From assembly GCA_026981655.1 (NCBI GenBank), contig JALSIJ010000268.1, positions 1 to 36,363 of the forward strand: a stretch of DNA of 36,363 nucleotides. The letters are read 5' to 3'. The notes below the pieces were generated by a model that was given only the letters and a program-made list of their open reading frames with translations, was not told the DNA's origin and did no database searches. This DNA is from Rhizobiaceae bacterium (GTDB taxonomy: Bacteria; Pseudomonadota; Alphaproteobacteria; Rhizobiales; Rhizobiaceae). Positions 24,060-33,534 of this stretch are shown here, piece by piece (the stretch's first letter is position 1; each line of letters starts with the position of its first letter). A program made the translations under genes and the position numbers.

Positions 24060-25001
24060 ATGGGGCAAATACCGTTTATTACATCCGCAGATGTGGAAGA
24101 TAAACTCACCTGGACAATCATTGCTGATGCACTGGCTGCCGGACACAAGGGCAAAAAGGCTGAAATTGGTGATTTGCTGTTACAACACGGCGGCAATGCC
24201 ATGCTCAACCGCGCGGCATGGATTGATGGCAGCGGACTAGCACTGAAATCAATGAGTGTGTTTCCAAAAAATGCAGATCGCAGTCCGGCGCTCCCAACCA
24301 TTCAAGGGGTGATGCTTTTATTCGATGATGAAACCGGCGAAGTGCGCGCATTGATAGACGGAGTGCTGGTGACCAAGTGGAAAACTGCCGGTGATTCCAT
24401 GCTTGGTGCACGGTTGCTGGCCCGAAAAAATTCACAAAATCTGCTGATTATCGGGTCTGGCAATGTTGCTGCTTCACTTATTGATGCCTATCTGGAAATA
24501 TTTCCGTCCATTCAACAAATTGAAATCTGGAGCAGAACATACGCAAATGCGGAAAAACTGGCCAGACAGTCAGTCGTCAAAGGGCAAAATGTCGTGGCCG
24601 TATCAGATTTGCCTGCGGCTGCGGGCCGCGCCAACATTATCTCTTGCGCAACCATGTCTACCAATCCGGTGATTAGCGGCCGTTGGGTCAAGCCCGGCAC
24701 TCATGTTGACCTGATCGGAGCCTATTCTCCGCAAATGCGTGAGGCGGATGACGAGCTTTTGCAAAAGTCCGAAATATTTGTCGATGCGCGCGCGACCACT
24801 ATTGCGCATATTGGCGAACTTATGATGCCGCTCGCTTCCGGTGCAATTACCAGGGCTGATATTCTTGGAGATTTCTACGATCTTTGCAAAAACAAATGCG
24901 GCCGAAGCAATGAGGATGCCATTACCGTGTTTAAAAATGGTGGGGGCGCCCATCTCGATCTGTTGACCGGGCTTGCCATGCTGGAGGTCTATCAGCAATA
25001 G
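24060..25001 (+). CDS. Ornithine cyclodeaminase / mu-crystallin family protein
   Basis: This 313-residue Rossmann-fold protein belongs to the OCD/mu-crystallin family. Key segments are KSMSVFPKN (near 63), the nucleotide-binding LLIIGSGNVAASLIDAY (near 128) and CATMSTNPVISGRWVKPGTHVDLIGAY (near 200). Members include ornithine cyclodeaminase, alanine dehydrogenase and ketimine or imine reductases, and sequence does not separate these well. It ends 8 bp from the convergent aldo/keto reductase gene. It may be unrelated to the neighbouring aromatic operon. Confidence 0.85.
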   Translation: MGQIPFITSADVEDKLTWTIIADALAAGHKGKKAEIGDLLLQHGGNAMLNRAAWIDGSGLALKSMSVFPKNADRSPALPTIQGVMLLFDDETGEVRALIDGVLVTKWKTAGDSMLGARLLARKNSQNLLIIGSGNVAASLIDAYLEIFPSIQQIEIWSRTYANAEKLARQSVVKGQNVVAVSDLPAAAGRANIISCATMSTNPVISGRWVKPGTHVDLIGAYSPQMREADDELLQKSEIFVDARATTIAHIGELMMPLASGAITRADILGDFYDLCKNKCGRSNEDAITVFKNGGGAHLDLLTGLAMLEVYQQ

Positions 25002-25009
25002 ATCGCGGC

Positions 25010-26053
25010 TCACATAGGCAGCGGGTGATCACGGTAGACCTGTTGAATATCGGCCATTACTTCCGCGCTCAATGTCAGGTCTTTGGCGGCGATATTGTTT
25101 TTCAATTGTTCTATAGATGTGGCCCCAATAATGGCGCTCATCATGAAGGGCCTGGTTAAGCAAAATGCCAGCGCCATTTGCGCCTGGTCCAGCCCATGCT
25201 TTTTGGCCACATCATGATAAAGCGCAATCGCCGCCTCGGTCTGCGGCACATAGCGGCCATTGAGATTGGGCTGCATGGCGCGGCGCGAACCTTCAGGAAT
25301 ATCACCATCTAGATATTTGCCGGAAAGCCCGCCCGCTGCCAGTGGTGAGAAAGCCATCAGGCCGATATTTTCCAAGACACTGACTTCGGCCAGATCGAGA
25401 TCGAAAATCCGGCAGGTGAGACTGTATTCATTTTGAATGGATGCAGGTCTTGGCAGCCCATTTCTGCTGCTTACCTCGAGAAATTTCATCACCCCCCAGG
25501 CGCTTTCATTAGAAAGACCAAACTGACGCATTTTGCCCTCATCCTGCAATCGCGCGATCTCGCCAAGAATGTCAACGACTTCCTGTTCCATATTTTCAGG
25601 TTTCAAAGTGGATGGATCAAAGGTCCAGTATTTTCTGAAATGATAGGAGCCGCGGTTGGGCCAATGCAATTGAAAGAGATCAACATAGTCTGTTTGTAAT
25701 CGAAGCAGGCTTTCCTCCAGCGCTTCGCGTATCATCACACCGGTAACGCGAGCGCCATCGCGAAAATTCTGATTGCCTTCGCCGGTAATTTTCGAAGCGA
25801 TAATCAGCTTGTCCCGGTCCGGGCGGCTATTTAACCACGAACCGATCAGCTTTTCGCTGAGGCCTGAGGTTTCAGCAAGCCTTGGCGTGGTGGGATACAT
25901 TTCAGCCGTATCAATGAAATTCACCCCCTCGCCTACCGCATAATCAAGCTGTTCATGGGCCTCACTTTCAGAATTTTGCGACCCCCAGGTCATTGAACCC
26001 AGACATATTTCGCTCACCTGAATATCCGTTTTGCCAAGTTGATTATATTTCAT
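25010..26053 (-). CDS. tas: Aldo/keto reductase, Tas-like
   Basis: This 347-residue NADPH-dependent aldo/keto reductase resembles E. coli Tas. The catalytic tetrad can be placed: Asp and Tyr in FIDTAEMYP (near 52), Lys in IIASKITG and His in LFQLHWP. It is the last gene of the lig operon, 27 bp after pobA, with AGGAAAG before the ATG. Its place could mean a role with aromatic or aldehyde intermediates, or simple read-through; a standard lig pathway has no AKR step. Convergent with the mu-crystallin-family gene. Confidence 0.88.
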   Translation of the reverse strand: MKYNQLGKTDIQVSEICLGSMTWGSQNSESEAHEQLDYAVGEGVNFIDTAEMYPTTPRLAETSGLSEKLIGSWLNSRPDRDKLIIASKITGEGNQNFRDGARVTGVMIREALEESLLRLQTDYVDLFQLHWPNRGSYHFRKYWTFDPSTLKPENMEQEVVDILGEIARLQDEGKMRQFGLSNESAWGVMKFLEVSSRNGLPRPASIQNEYSLTCRIFDLDLAEVSVLENIGLMAFSPLAAGGLSGKYLDGDIPEGSRRAMQPNLNGRYVPQTEAAIALYHDVAKKHGLDQAQMALAFCLTRPFMMSAIIGATSIEQLKNNIAAKDLTLSAEVMADIQQVYRDHPLPM

Positions 26054-26080
26054 CGTTCGACTTTCCTAAATGTAACAAGA

Positions 26081-27268
<1,188 letters not shown>

Positions 27269-27274
27269 TTATTA

Positions 27275-28123
27275 TTATTCCACGCATTCCAGCAGCATGG
27301 TGCCTGCGCCGGTGTTTGAAATTGGGATGTGATAATTCTGGTGCAGCGGGGTTACTTTATCGCCAAGCGCACCGCGCATCATCATCCACATGAGAAATTC
27401 CGTTCCCTGCGCGCCGGCCTGACGCACCAGTTCGTGACGGGAGATTTTGGTGAGCTCTTCCGGGTCCGTAACGATTTTTTCCATGCACATCTGGTCAAAT
27501 TCTTTGTTGATAAATCCGGCCCGTTCTCCATCCAGTTGATGGGAAAGCCCACCGGTGCCGAGCACCACAACCTTTATATCGTCCGGGTAGGAACGAATGG
27601 CTTTGCCCAGCGCTTTACCGAAATCTAGCGCCCGCTTCAGGGTTGGGATCGGGTGCTGCACCGTGTTGGCGCTGATGGGAATGGCGCGCGGCATATTCGG
27701 GTTATCGCCCAGACCGGGCCAAAAAAGCTGCATGGGAACGGTAAAGCCATGATCAACCGCAAGTTCCTGACATGAGGTGATGTCAAATTCATCGTCCACC
27801 ATTCCTTCAATTATGTGCCAGGAAAGTTTGGCATCACCTGGAAAAGGCGGGAGTTTTGGCAGCCCCCACCCTTCATCCTCATTGACATATTCATGCGCCG
27901 CGCCAATCGCGAAAGTTGGCATCTGGTCGAGGAAAAAGCCCAACCCATGATCATTATAAATGTTGATGGCCACATCGGGCTTATGCTCATCCAGCCATTC
28001 ACGAATGGGCGGATAGGCATCGAAAAACGGTTTCCAATATGGGTCTTGCATCTGCTCACGGGCAATGGCATTGCCAACGGCTGGAATATGCGAAGTGGTC
28101 AACCCTCCAATAATTTTGGCCAT
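27275..28123 (-). CDS. ligB: Protocatechuate 4,5-dioxygenase beta subunit
   Basis: LigB is the catalytic subunit of the type II extradiol dioxygenase LigAB, which opens protocatechuate between C4 and C5 to give CHMS. Iron ligands His12 (TTSHIP) and His59 (YNDHG) and a Glu in QGTEFLMW are present, as is the catalytic His in GTGGLSHQL. The 282-residue length is usual for the family, and one base separates it from ligA. GGGAG within the end of ligA serves as its ribosome-binding site. Gallate dioxygenase is a related alternative, but separate A and B genes and the neighbouring pobA favour protocatechuate. Confidence 0.94.
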   Translation of the reverse strand: MAKIIGGLTTSHIPAVGNAIAREQMQDPYWKPFFDAYPPIREWLDEHKPDVAINIYNDHGLGFFLDQMPTFAIGAAHEYVNEDEGWGLPKLPPFPGDAKLSWHIIEGMVDDEFDITSCQELAVDHGFTVPMQLFWPGLGDNPNMPRAIPISANTVQHPIPTLKRALDFGKALGKAIRSYPDDIKVVVLGTGGLSHQLDGERAGFINKEFDQMCMEKIVTDPEELTKISRHELVRQAGAQGTEFLMWMMMRGALGDKVTPLHQNYHIPISNTGAGTMLLECVE

Positions 28124-28124
28124 A

Positions 28125-28490
28125 TCAATCTCCCGCCCTTAGCAGTTTTTCCTTGAATTCCTTGACACTCATACCGGTTTGTTGAGCGCCAATATCCTGC
28201 ATGTTCATTTTGTAAATGCCGGCAAATTTGGCGAGATAGTAAATATTACCGCCGGCGGCAATCATCTCCAGCACATTCTTGTTTCGGCAGGCCTGTTTTT
28301 GCTCATCATTCAGTTTAAACTTGTCAAAATAGGCTTCCGGGTCTGCCAGATACGCCTCACGGGCTTCGGCTGCGTTAAACGAATAACACATCTTGTTCAG
28401 CGCATAGCCCTTCATCGCCATCTCACCATCGAAAAAAGTTGTCCCTTCAATAGGGGTATGGTGGTCAAATTCAGATATTTCCATCGTCAT
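28125..28490 (-). CDS. ligA: Protocatechuate 4,5-dioxygenase alpha subunit
   Basis: This 121-residue all-helical protein matches LigA, the small subunit that caps the LigB active site. Characteristic segments are GYALNKMCYSFNAAEAREAYLADP (start of the domain), LNDEQKQACRNKNVLEMIAAGGNIYYLAKFAG and the terminal SVKEFKEKLL. Its ATG overlaps the ligI stop (ATGA) and its own stop is one base before ligB, so the two subunits should be made in step. Confidence 0.93.
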   Translation of the reverse strand: MTMEISEFDHHTPIEGTTFFDGEMAMKGYALNKMCYSFNAAEAREAYLADPEAYFDKFKLNDEQKQACRNKNVLEMIAAGGNIYYLAKFAGIYKMNMQDIGAQQTGMSVKEFKEKLLRAGD

Positions 28491-29410
28491 TTCCCTTCTA
28501 TAATTATTTCAGGCCAATACAGCCGCATGGGGTTATCGACCAATAATGCCTGTTGCAATTGCGCCGTTGGGGCGATTTGCGGTATTAGGTCGACCAGTTC
28601 ACCATCATCCGGCATATGCGACTTCATATTCGGGTGCGGCCAGTCAGTGCCCCATAATACCCTGTTTGGAAAACGCTCAACCAGCAGATTCGAAAAGGGT
28701 ATCACATCGCCATAGGGCGGGCCGCCATTGGAAAGTCGTTCCGGGCACGAAACTTTCGTCCAGATATTTTCGTTCTCATCTATCAGGCGAACAAAGCGTT
28801 GAAAATCCACGTCACTCAATGATTTGGAAACGTCCGGCCGCCCCATATGATCTACCACCACAATGGTAGGTAATTGCTGCAAAAACGGGATCAGTTCTTC
28901 AAGGTCTGCTGCCTCAAAATACACAACGATATGCCAGCCAAGCCGGGCAATTCGTTCGGCAATATCGAGAAAAACCTGTTTTGGTGTAGCATCGACCAGC
29001 CGTTTGACAAAGTTAAAGCGGACGGCACGCACGCCAGCATCATGCATTTGGCTTAATTCATCATCGCTAATATCGGGTGCGATGACCGCGACCCCACGCG
29101 CCAGACCTTCGCTGCTTATAAGCGCATCAATCAGCGCATCATTATTGCGCCCGTGACAGGATGCCTGAACAATGACATTGCGGGAAAAACCAAGATGGTC
29201 GCGGAGAGCAAAAAGTTGGTCTTTAGAGGCATCGCAGGGGGTATATTTTCGTTGTGGTGCAAAGGGAAATTTATTTGCCGGACCAAACACATGGCAATGG
29301 GCATCAACGGCGCCAACCGGTGGTTTAAAGGCAGGTTTTTGTGGATTTGGATGAAACGGCATCCAATCCACATCCATGATCTGAATTTCATCTTCAGAAA
29401 TTTCTGACAT
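28487..29410 (-). CDS. ligI: 2-Pyrone-4,6-dicarboxylate hydrolase
   Basis: LigI opens the lactone 2-pyrone-4,6-dicarboxylate to oxalomesaconate. The 307-residue amidohydrolase-superfamily protein has GAVDAHCHVFGPA near residue 35, HIVVYFEAADLEEL and VVVDHMGRPD in the middle, and WGTDWPHPN with the catalytic Asp near residue 250. The metal-independent LigI pattern is preserved. The start overlaps the ligU stop by one base (TGATG). This step needs PDC made by LigC, whose gene is not in the window. Confidence 0.92.
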   Translation of the reverse strand: MSEISEDEIQIMDVDWMPFHPNPQKPAFKPPVGAVDAHCHVFGPANKFPFAPQRKYTPCDASKDQLFALRDHLGFSRNVIVQASCHGRNNDALIDALISSEGLARGVAVIAPDISDDELSQMHDAGVRAVRFNFVKRLVDATPKQVFLDIAERIARLGWHIVVYFEAADLEELIPFLQQLPTIVVVDHMGRPDVSKSLSDVDFQRFVRLIDENENIWTKVSCPERLSNGGPPYGDVIPFSNLLVERFPNRVLWGTDWPHPNMKSHMPDDGELVDLIPQIAPTAQLQQALLVDNPMRLYWPEIIIEGK

Positions 29411-30465
29411 CAGGCAAATACCTTTCCATCAAACAGTTTTCGTGCGGTCCGCAAAACGGCAGCTTTTGTGACCATATCCGCATCATCCAGTTCCACCAAA
29501 ATAGTGGATTGACCAATTGGGTGTTCAATCTGTAACTGCTTTGGATTGCCTTCTGCGATACGAGCCAATTGATGCGCAGTGGAGCCTTCCAGCAGACAGG
29601 CGGTTGCAACACTGACCGCGCCCAACACCCCAATTGAAGCATGGCAGCGGTGGGGAATGAAAGTGCGGGTCGAGATAGCTCCACCCTTTTGCGGCGCACT
29701 AATCATAGTCATTTTTGGCACGGTTTTTTCAGCCACATTACCAAGCATCATCATTGGGCCAGCCTTAAGTCGAATAACCTCGAGCCGTGATTTCAATTCC
29801 TCATCGGCTTCGAGTTCTTCGCGGGTTTCGCGCCCGGTGATTTCCATATCGGATGCTTTAAGCACAACGCAGGGCATACCATTATCAATCAGCGTTACGG
29901 CCACGCCTTCAATCTCATCGACAACATTGCCGCTGGGCAGTAGCGCGCCGCAGCTTGAACCGGCAATATCACTAAACTCAATCAAGATCGGGCTTGCTGT
30001 ACCCGGCACACCGTCAATTTTTGCTTCACCGAAATAGCTAACTTCGCCCTTCGGGGTTTCCACTGTGGCAATGGCGATCTTACCGGTATTCTGCATGAAA
30101 ATCGTTACCGGGGTTCTGCCATTTTTGGCCTCAACCAACCCGCGCTCAATGGCAAATGGCCCAACACCTGCCAACATATTGCCGCAGTTCTGCGCGTCAC
30201 TTACAGTGGCCTGATCGACCGCAACCTGCAAAAACAGATAATCCACATCAACGCCATCACGTTCTGATTTATTTACGACTGCAACTTTCGAAGTCAGCGG
30301 GTCAGCACCCCCCATACCATCAATCTGGCGCATGTCAGGCGACCCCATCATGGCAAGCAAGAACCGGTCACGCGCGTTGATGTCTTGCGGCAGATCATCC
30401 GCCACAAAGAACCCACCCTTCGAGGTGCCGCCGCGCATCCACATGCAAGCCACCCCCTCATTCAT
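29410..30465 (-). CDS. ligU: 4-Oxalomesaconate tautomerase (PrpF/LigU/GalD family)
   Basis: This 351-residue PrpF-family isomerase matches LigU/GalD, which moves the double bond of 4-oxalomesaconate so that it can be hydrated. Family features are [14 protein letters not shown] at the N-terminus, the [14 protein letters not shown] block, [18 protein letters not shown] with a catalytic Cys/active-site Asn-Cys, and [21 protein letters not shown] near the C-terminus. The ATG overlaps the ligK stop by 8 bp. PrpF aconitate isomerases are the nearest relatives, but the operon identifies the role. Confidence 0.9.
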   Translation of the reverse strand: MNEGVACMWMRGGTSKGGFFVADDLPQDINARDRFLLAMMGSPDMRQIDGMGGADPLTSKVAVVNKSERDGVDVDYLFLQVAVDQATVSDAQNCGNMLAGVGPFAIERGLVEAKNGRTPVTIFMQNTGKIAIATVETPKGEVSYFGEAKIDGVPGTASPILIEFSDIAGSSCGALLPSGNVVDEIEGVAVTLIDNGMPCVVLKASDMEITGRETREELEADEELKSRLEVIRLKAGPMMMLGNVAEKTVPKMTMISAPQKGGAISTRTFIPHRCHASIGVLGAVSVATACLLEGSTAHQLARIAEGNPKQLQIEHPIGQSTILVELDDADMVTKAAVLRTARKLFDGKVFA

Positions 30466-31129
30466 ATTTCAGGCCTTTTTCAGCCAGTCGCTGACGCATT
30501 TTATACATATCAAGGCCCAGCTCGCCGGAAGCCAGTCGCGCCCGCTTTTCTTCTTCCAGCGCCACCCGCGCCTGGGCTTTTTCAAGCACCTCTTTGGCTT
30601 CCTCGCGCCGCACGACGCAAACTCCGTCATCATCAGCCACAATAATATCTCCGGGATTGACAAGCGCGCCGGCACAAACAACTGGAATATTGACCGAACC
30701 AAGCGTTTCTTTCACCGTTCCTTCTGCACTTATGGCTTTGGACCAGACCGGGAATTTCATTTCTTCGAGATCGCGAATATCACGCACACCCGCATCAATA
30801 ATTAGGCCCACTCCACCGCGCGCCTGCATGGAAGTTGCCAGCAAATCGCCAAAATAGCCCGCATCAGAAGGTGAAGTGACTGCCAGCACCAGAATATCAC
30901 CGGCCTGAACTTGTTCTATTGCCACATGAACCATCCAGTTATCACAAGGCGGGGCCAGAATGGTAATGGCCGATGCCGCAAGCGATGTGCCGCGATAAAT
31001 CGGCCGCATGTAAGAGGCCAAAAGCCCCTTGCGTCCTTGCGCCTCGTGCACGGTGGCCACACCGCATTCGCCCAACGCCTTGATGATCCCGAGATCAGCG
31101 CGCTCTATATTTTGAACCACCACGCTCAT
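30458..31129 (-). CDS. ligK: 4-Carboxy-4-hydroxy-2-oxoadipate aldolase
   Basis: LigK is the class II HMG/CHA aldolase that splits CHA into pyruvate and oxaloacetate, the last step of the pathway. The 223-residue protein has the RraA-like fold, with [11 protein letters not shown] near residue 30, [26 protein letters not shown] and [12 protein letters not shown] holding the GX(about 20)RD metal and substrate motif near 120. The C-terminal helix ([18 protein letters not shown]) is typical of LigK. Its ATG overlaps the galB stop by 4 bp. Confidence 0.92.
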   Translation of the reverse strand: MSVVVQNIERADLGIIKALGECGVATVHEAQGRKGLLASYMRPIYRGTSLAASAITILAPPCDNWMVHVAIEQVQAGDILVLAVTSPSDAGYFGDLLATSMQARGGVGLIIDAGVRDIRDLEEMKFPVWSKAISAEGTVKETLGSVNIPVVCAGALVNPGDIIVADDDGVCVVRREEAKEVLEKAQARVALEEEKRARLASGELGLDMYKMRQRLAEKGLKYE

Positions 31130-31860
31130 ATCAATTCGCTCACTGTTTGCGGATAGATGGCCTGAAACCCTTCGGCATATTTAGCCGGTGTGCCGCCCGA
31201 TTGACCACCGGAATTACGGCGGAAATGATTGCCGCGATTTTCAGCCACATTGGTATAAAAATTCCACAAATGCTCTTGGCCCTGCATACACTCAATTGCG
31301 GCGCGCTTCTTTTCCCACACCTCGGAAATGTCCAAAAGCACATTAGGCTTCCAACCCATTTGCTCGGTTTGATGCGGTTCAAACAAATATAGCTGCGGCG
31401 CGCCAAGCACCTTTTCGCCCGGATTATGGCCCCAGGCCTGGGCGATCATCCGACATTCCATCGCCACTTCTGTCGTGTACATATGATCAGTATTATAGGG
31501 ATCATATTGGGAATGGCTCATCATAAATTTTGGCTGTACCGCTCTGATCACGTCGACCAGCTTAAACTTCGCATCACGGTCGAGATTAAGCGGATAATCA
31601 CCAAGATCGAAAAACTGAATGTCATGCACATCCAATGCTTTGGCTGCATTTTCAGCCTCAATGCGGCGTGCCGCCTTGACCTTTTCCAGCGTCATGCCTT
31701 GCTGTTTCCATAATTTGGCACTTTCGCCGCGCTCGCCATAAGAAAGGCAGACCACGGTGACATCATAACCCTTTTTTTGGTGCAGGGCGATTGCACCGCC
31801 CGCCCGCCAAACAAAATCGGCCGCATGTGCACTGATTATCAAAGCTGTTTTATTTGTCAT
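31126..31860 (-). CDS. galB: 4-Oxalomesaconate hydratase, PIG-L type (GalB)
   Basis: This 244-residue LmbE/PIG-L-fold protein matches GalB, a zinc-dependent hydratase that converts 4-oxalomesaconate to CHA. The N-terminal [19 protein letters not shown] carries the metal site in its GalB form, with AHAADF where deacetylases have [12 protein letters not shown] and [10 protein letters not shown] supply further ligands. It is an unrelated alternative to the amidohydrolase-type LigJ. It is the first gene of the operon, 257 bp from the divergent SDH-like genes, with a weak GGGATG-type ribosome site. Confidence 0.9.
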   Translation of the reverse strand: MTNKTALIISAHAADFVWRAGGAIALHQKKGYDVTVVCLSYGERGESAKLWKQQGMTLEKVKAARRIEAENAAKALDVHDIQFFDLGDYPLNLDRDAKFKLVDVIRAVQPKFMMSHSQYDPYNTDHMYTTEVAMECRMIAQAWGHNPGEKVLGAPQLYLFEPHQTEQMGWKPNVLLDISEVWEKKRAAIECMQGQEHLWNFYTNVAENRGNHFRRNSGGQSGGTPAKYAEGFQAIYPQTVSELI

Positions 31861-32117
31861 AAAATATCATCCCGCGCCAAACCAAAAACGAACTCCAGCT
31901 TATGATGATCATCGCGATGATAACCAGTTCAAAGGCCTCCAACTCAATTCGATTTGGCTATATTATTACTCAAAAATTAACCGGATAGCAGGCGTGCCCT
32001 TCCAGCATATGAAACTATCGCTTACAGGCACCATAAGAAATTGTCTCTTTATGACAGCGCTTCTTTCTATTACAATTTCGTGAGAAATCCTCACATCTAT
32101 TTCAACTGGAGCCAAAC
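31861..32117. promoter_or_regulatory. Divergent promoter region between the lig operon and the SDH-like operon
   Basis: No gene is seen in this 257-bp region. Two overlapping palindromes, GATGATCATC (31904-31913) and ATCGCGAT (31911-31918), lie about 45-60 bp upstream of galB and could be an operator. CTGGAG (32105-32110) is the ribosome-binding site of the first plus-strand gene. No LysR, IclR or GntR regulator gene is adjacent, so the regulator acts from elsewhere. Confidence 0.45.
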
Positions 32118-32858
32118 ATGTCCGCAGACGGGCGCATTTTGAAAATATCCGTCTGGCGCAGCGGTGCCGATGCCGATGCCGGTTCTTTTCAGGACTTTCA
32201 GGTACCCGCCAATCAGCATCAAACGGTTCTCGATGTGGTGAGCTGGATTCAGCAAAACCAGGACCCTTCCCTTTCCTATCGTTTCGCCTGCCGTGTCGGT
32301 ATGTGCGGCTCGTGCGCGATGATGGTCAATGGCAAGCCGCGCTGGACCTGTCGCACCCATGTGAAAAAGGTGCTAGAGGATGGTTTCATGCGCATTGAAC
32401 CGCTGCGCAATCTGCCGGTGATCAAAGATCTTGTCACCGATATGGACCCGTTCTTTGATAAATGGATTGCGGCCGAAGGGGTGTTTCATCCGACCAAAAG
32501 CCGCCACGATGCATTTGCATCAATTAAACCGGACAATCCTGCGCGCATTGAAGCTAACAAAGCGGTCGAGTGCATCAATTGTGCGGTGTGTTTTGCTGCT
32601 TGCGATGTGGTGGCAAACAATGCGGATTATCTCGGGCCGGCGGCGCTGAACCGCACTTGGTCGCTGGTCAATGATGCGCGGGACGGGGGGCAAGCAGCAA
32701 GGCTACAAGCAATTTCGCAATCGGGTGGCTGTCATAATTGCCATTCGCAGCAGGGATGCACAAATTTCTGCCCGAATGAATTAAACCCGACCGCCTCGAT
32801 CGCCGGTTTGAAACGCAAAACAATTGCCACCATGTTCAAACGAGGCCAACATGCTTGA
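32118..32858 (+). CDS. Succinate dehydrogenase/fumarate reductase-like iron-sulfur subunit
   Basis: This 246-residue protein matches the SdhB/FrdB subunit that carries electrons from the flavoprotein to the membrane quinone. The [2Fe-2S] site is CRVGMCGSC and a later C (residues 59-79). The [4Fe-4S] ligands are CINCAVC, and the [3Fe-4S] site uses the next Cys together with the C-terminal CHSQQGCTNFCP. The residue after the fourth Cys of the first group is Asp instead of the usual Pro, and an extra Cys lies three residues before the second group. It leads a four-subunit operon and overlaps the first anchor gene by 8 bp. Whether it is the housekeeping enzyme is discussed in the findings. Confidence 0.9.
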   Translation: MSADGRILKISVWRSGADADAGSFQDFQVPANQHQTVLDVVSWIQQNQDPSLSYRFACRVGMCGSCAMMVNGKPRWTCRTHVKKVLEDGFMRIEPLRNLPVIKDLVTDMDPFFDKWIAAEGVFHPTKSRHDAFASIKPDNPARIEANKAVECINCAVCFAACDVVANNADYLGPAALNRTWSLVNDARDGGQAARLQAISQSGGCHNCHSQQGCTNFCPNELNPTASIAGLKRKTIATMFKRGQHA

Positions 32859-33195
32859 TGCTCGGCTTTATTTGGCGCAACGCCTGACCGCATTGATTAT
32901 GGCGCCGCTGGTGCTCACCCATATCGTGGTGATTATTTATGCGGTGCGCGGCGGGCTTTCCGCATCTGAAATTTTGGCTCGGACGCAGGGCAGCATTTTG
33001 TGGCTCGCATTTTACGGCACATTTGTTGTGGCCGTATCCGTCCATGCGGCAATTGGCTTACGGGTCATCGCGTTCGAAATGTTGAAGATCAAAGGGGCAG
33101 CGCTTTCAATCCTGTTCTGGGGTATTTTGGCCGCGCTGTTATATCTGGGGTTTAGCGCTGTTTATGCGGTAACTTTTGCCGAGGCCGCCACATGA
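32851..33195 (+). CDS. SDH/FRD-like membrane anchor subunit 1
   Basis: This 114-residue protein has three transmembrane helices (about residues 10-33, 50-72 and 85-107). The first has THIVVIIYA and the second HAAIGLRVIAFE, giving candidate haem-b His ligands in the HxxxGxR arrangement found in SDH anchors. The ATG at 32851 overlaps the iron-sulfur gene by 8 bp; an earlier ATG at 32824 would add residues read from the wrong frame of that gene. Together with the next gene it should form the quinone site. Confidence 0.85.
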   Translation: MLDARLYLAQRLTALIMAPLVLTHIVVIIYAVRGGLSASEILARTQGSILWLAFYGTFVVAVSVHAAIGLRVIAFEMLKIKGAALSILFWGILAALLYLGFSAVYAVTFAEAAT

Positions 33196-33533
33196 TCGCG
33201 CCGCATCGAAAACATGCTCTTTGGTTGGCCTATGCACTGCATCGCGCCTCCGGTTTGGCGTTGGCGGTTTTCCTGCCCGTGCATTTCTATGTGCTATCGC
33301 TGGCGTTGACCACCGACGGCAGACTTGATGATTTCCTCATATGGTCAGATCAGCCCTTGGTGAAATTTGCAGAATTCGGATTGATATTTTTGTTGGCAAT
33401 TCATTTCTTCGGCGGATTACGGTTGATGGCACTGGAGTTCCTGCCCTGGTCGCCAAGACAAAAAACCTATGCGGCCTTTGCCTTGGCCGGGTCTTTTTTC
33501 GTCTCCTGCACATTCCTTTTAAGCGCGGCGTGA
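33192..33533 (+). CDS. SDH/FRD-like membrane anchor subunit 2
   Basis: This 113-residue protein also has three membrane helices. The N-terminal ALHRASGLALAVFLPVHF is the SdhC-type HRxSG motif that contributes to the ubiquinone site, and HFFGGLRLMALEF is a second HxxxGxR haem motif. The start overlaps the previous stop (ATGA). The third helix ends the protein. Two anchors with two possible haem His pairs suggest a two-haem or duplicated type, but this cannot be fixed from sequence alone. Confidence 0.85.
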   Translation: MIAPHRKHALWLAYALHRASGLALAVFLPVHFYVLSLALTTDGRLDDFLIWSDQPLVKFAEFGLIFLLAIHFFGGLRLMALEFLPWSPRQKTYAAFALAGSFFVSCTFLLSAA

Positions 33534-33534
33534 G

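Noticed and set aside
32824-32850. Earlier ATG for the first SDH anchor
   Set aside because: It would add nine residues read out of frame from the iron-sulfur gene; the ATG at 32851 begins the family-like sequence.
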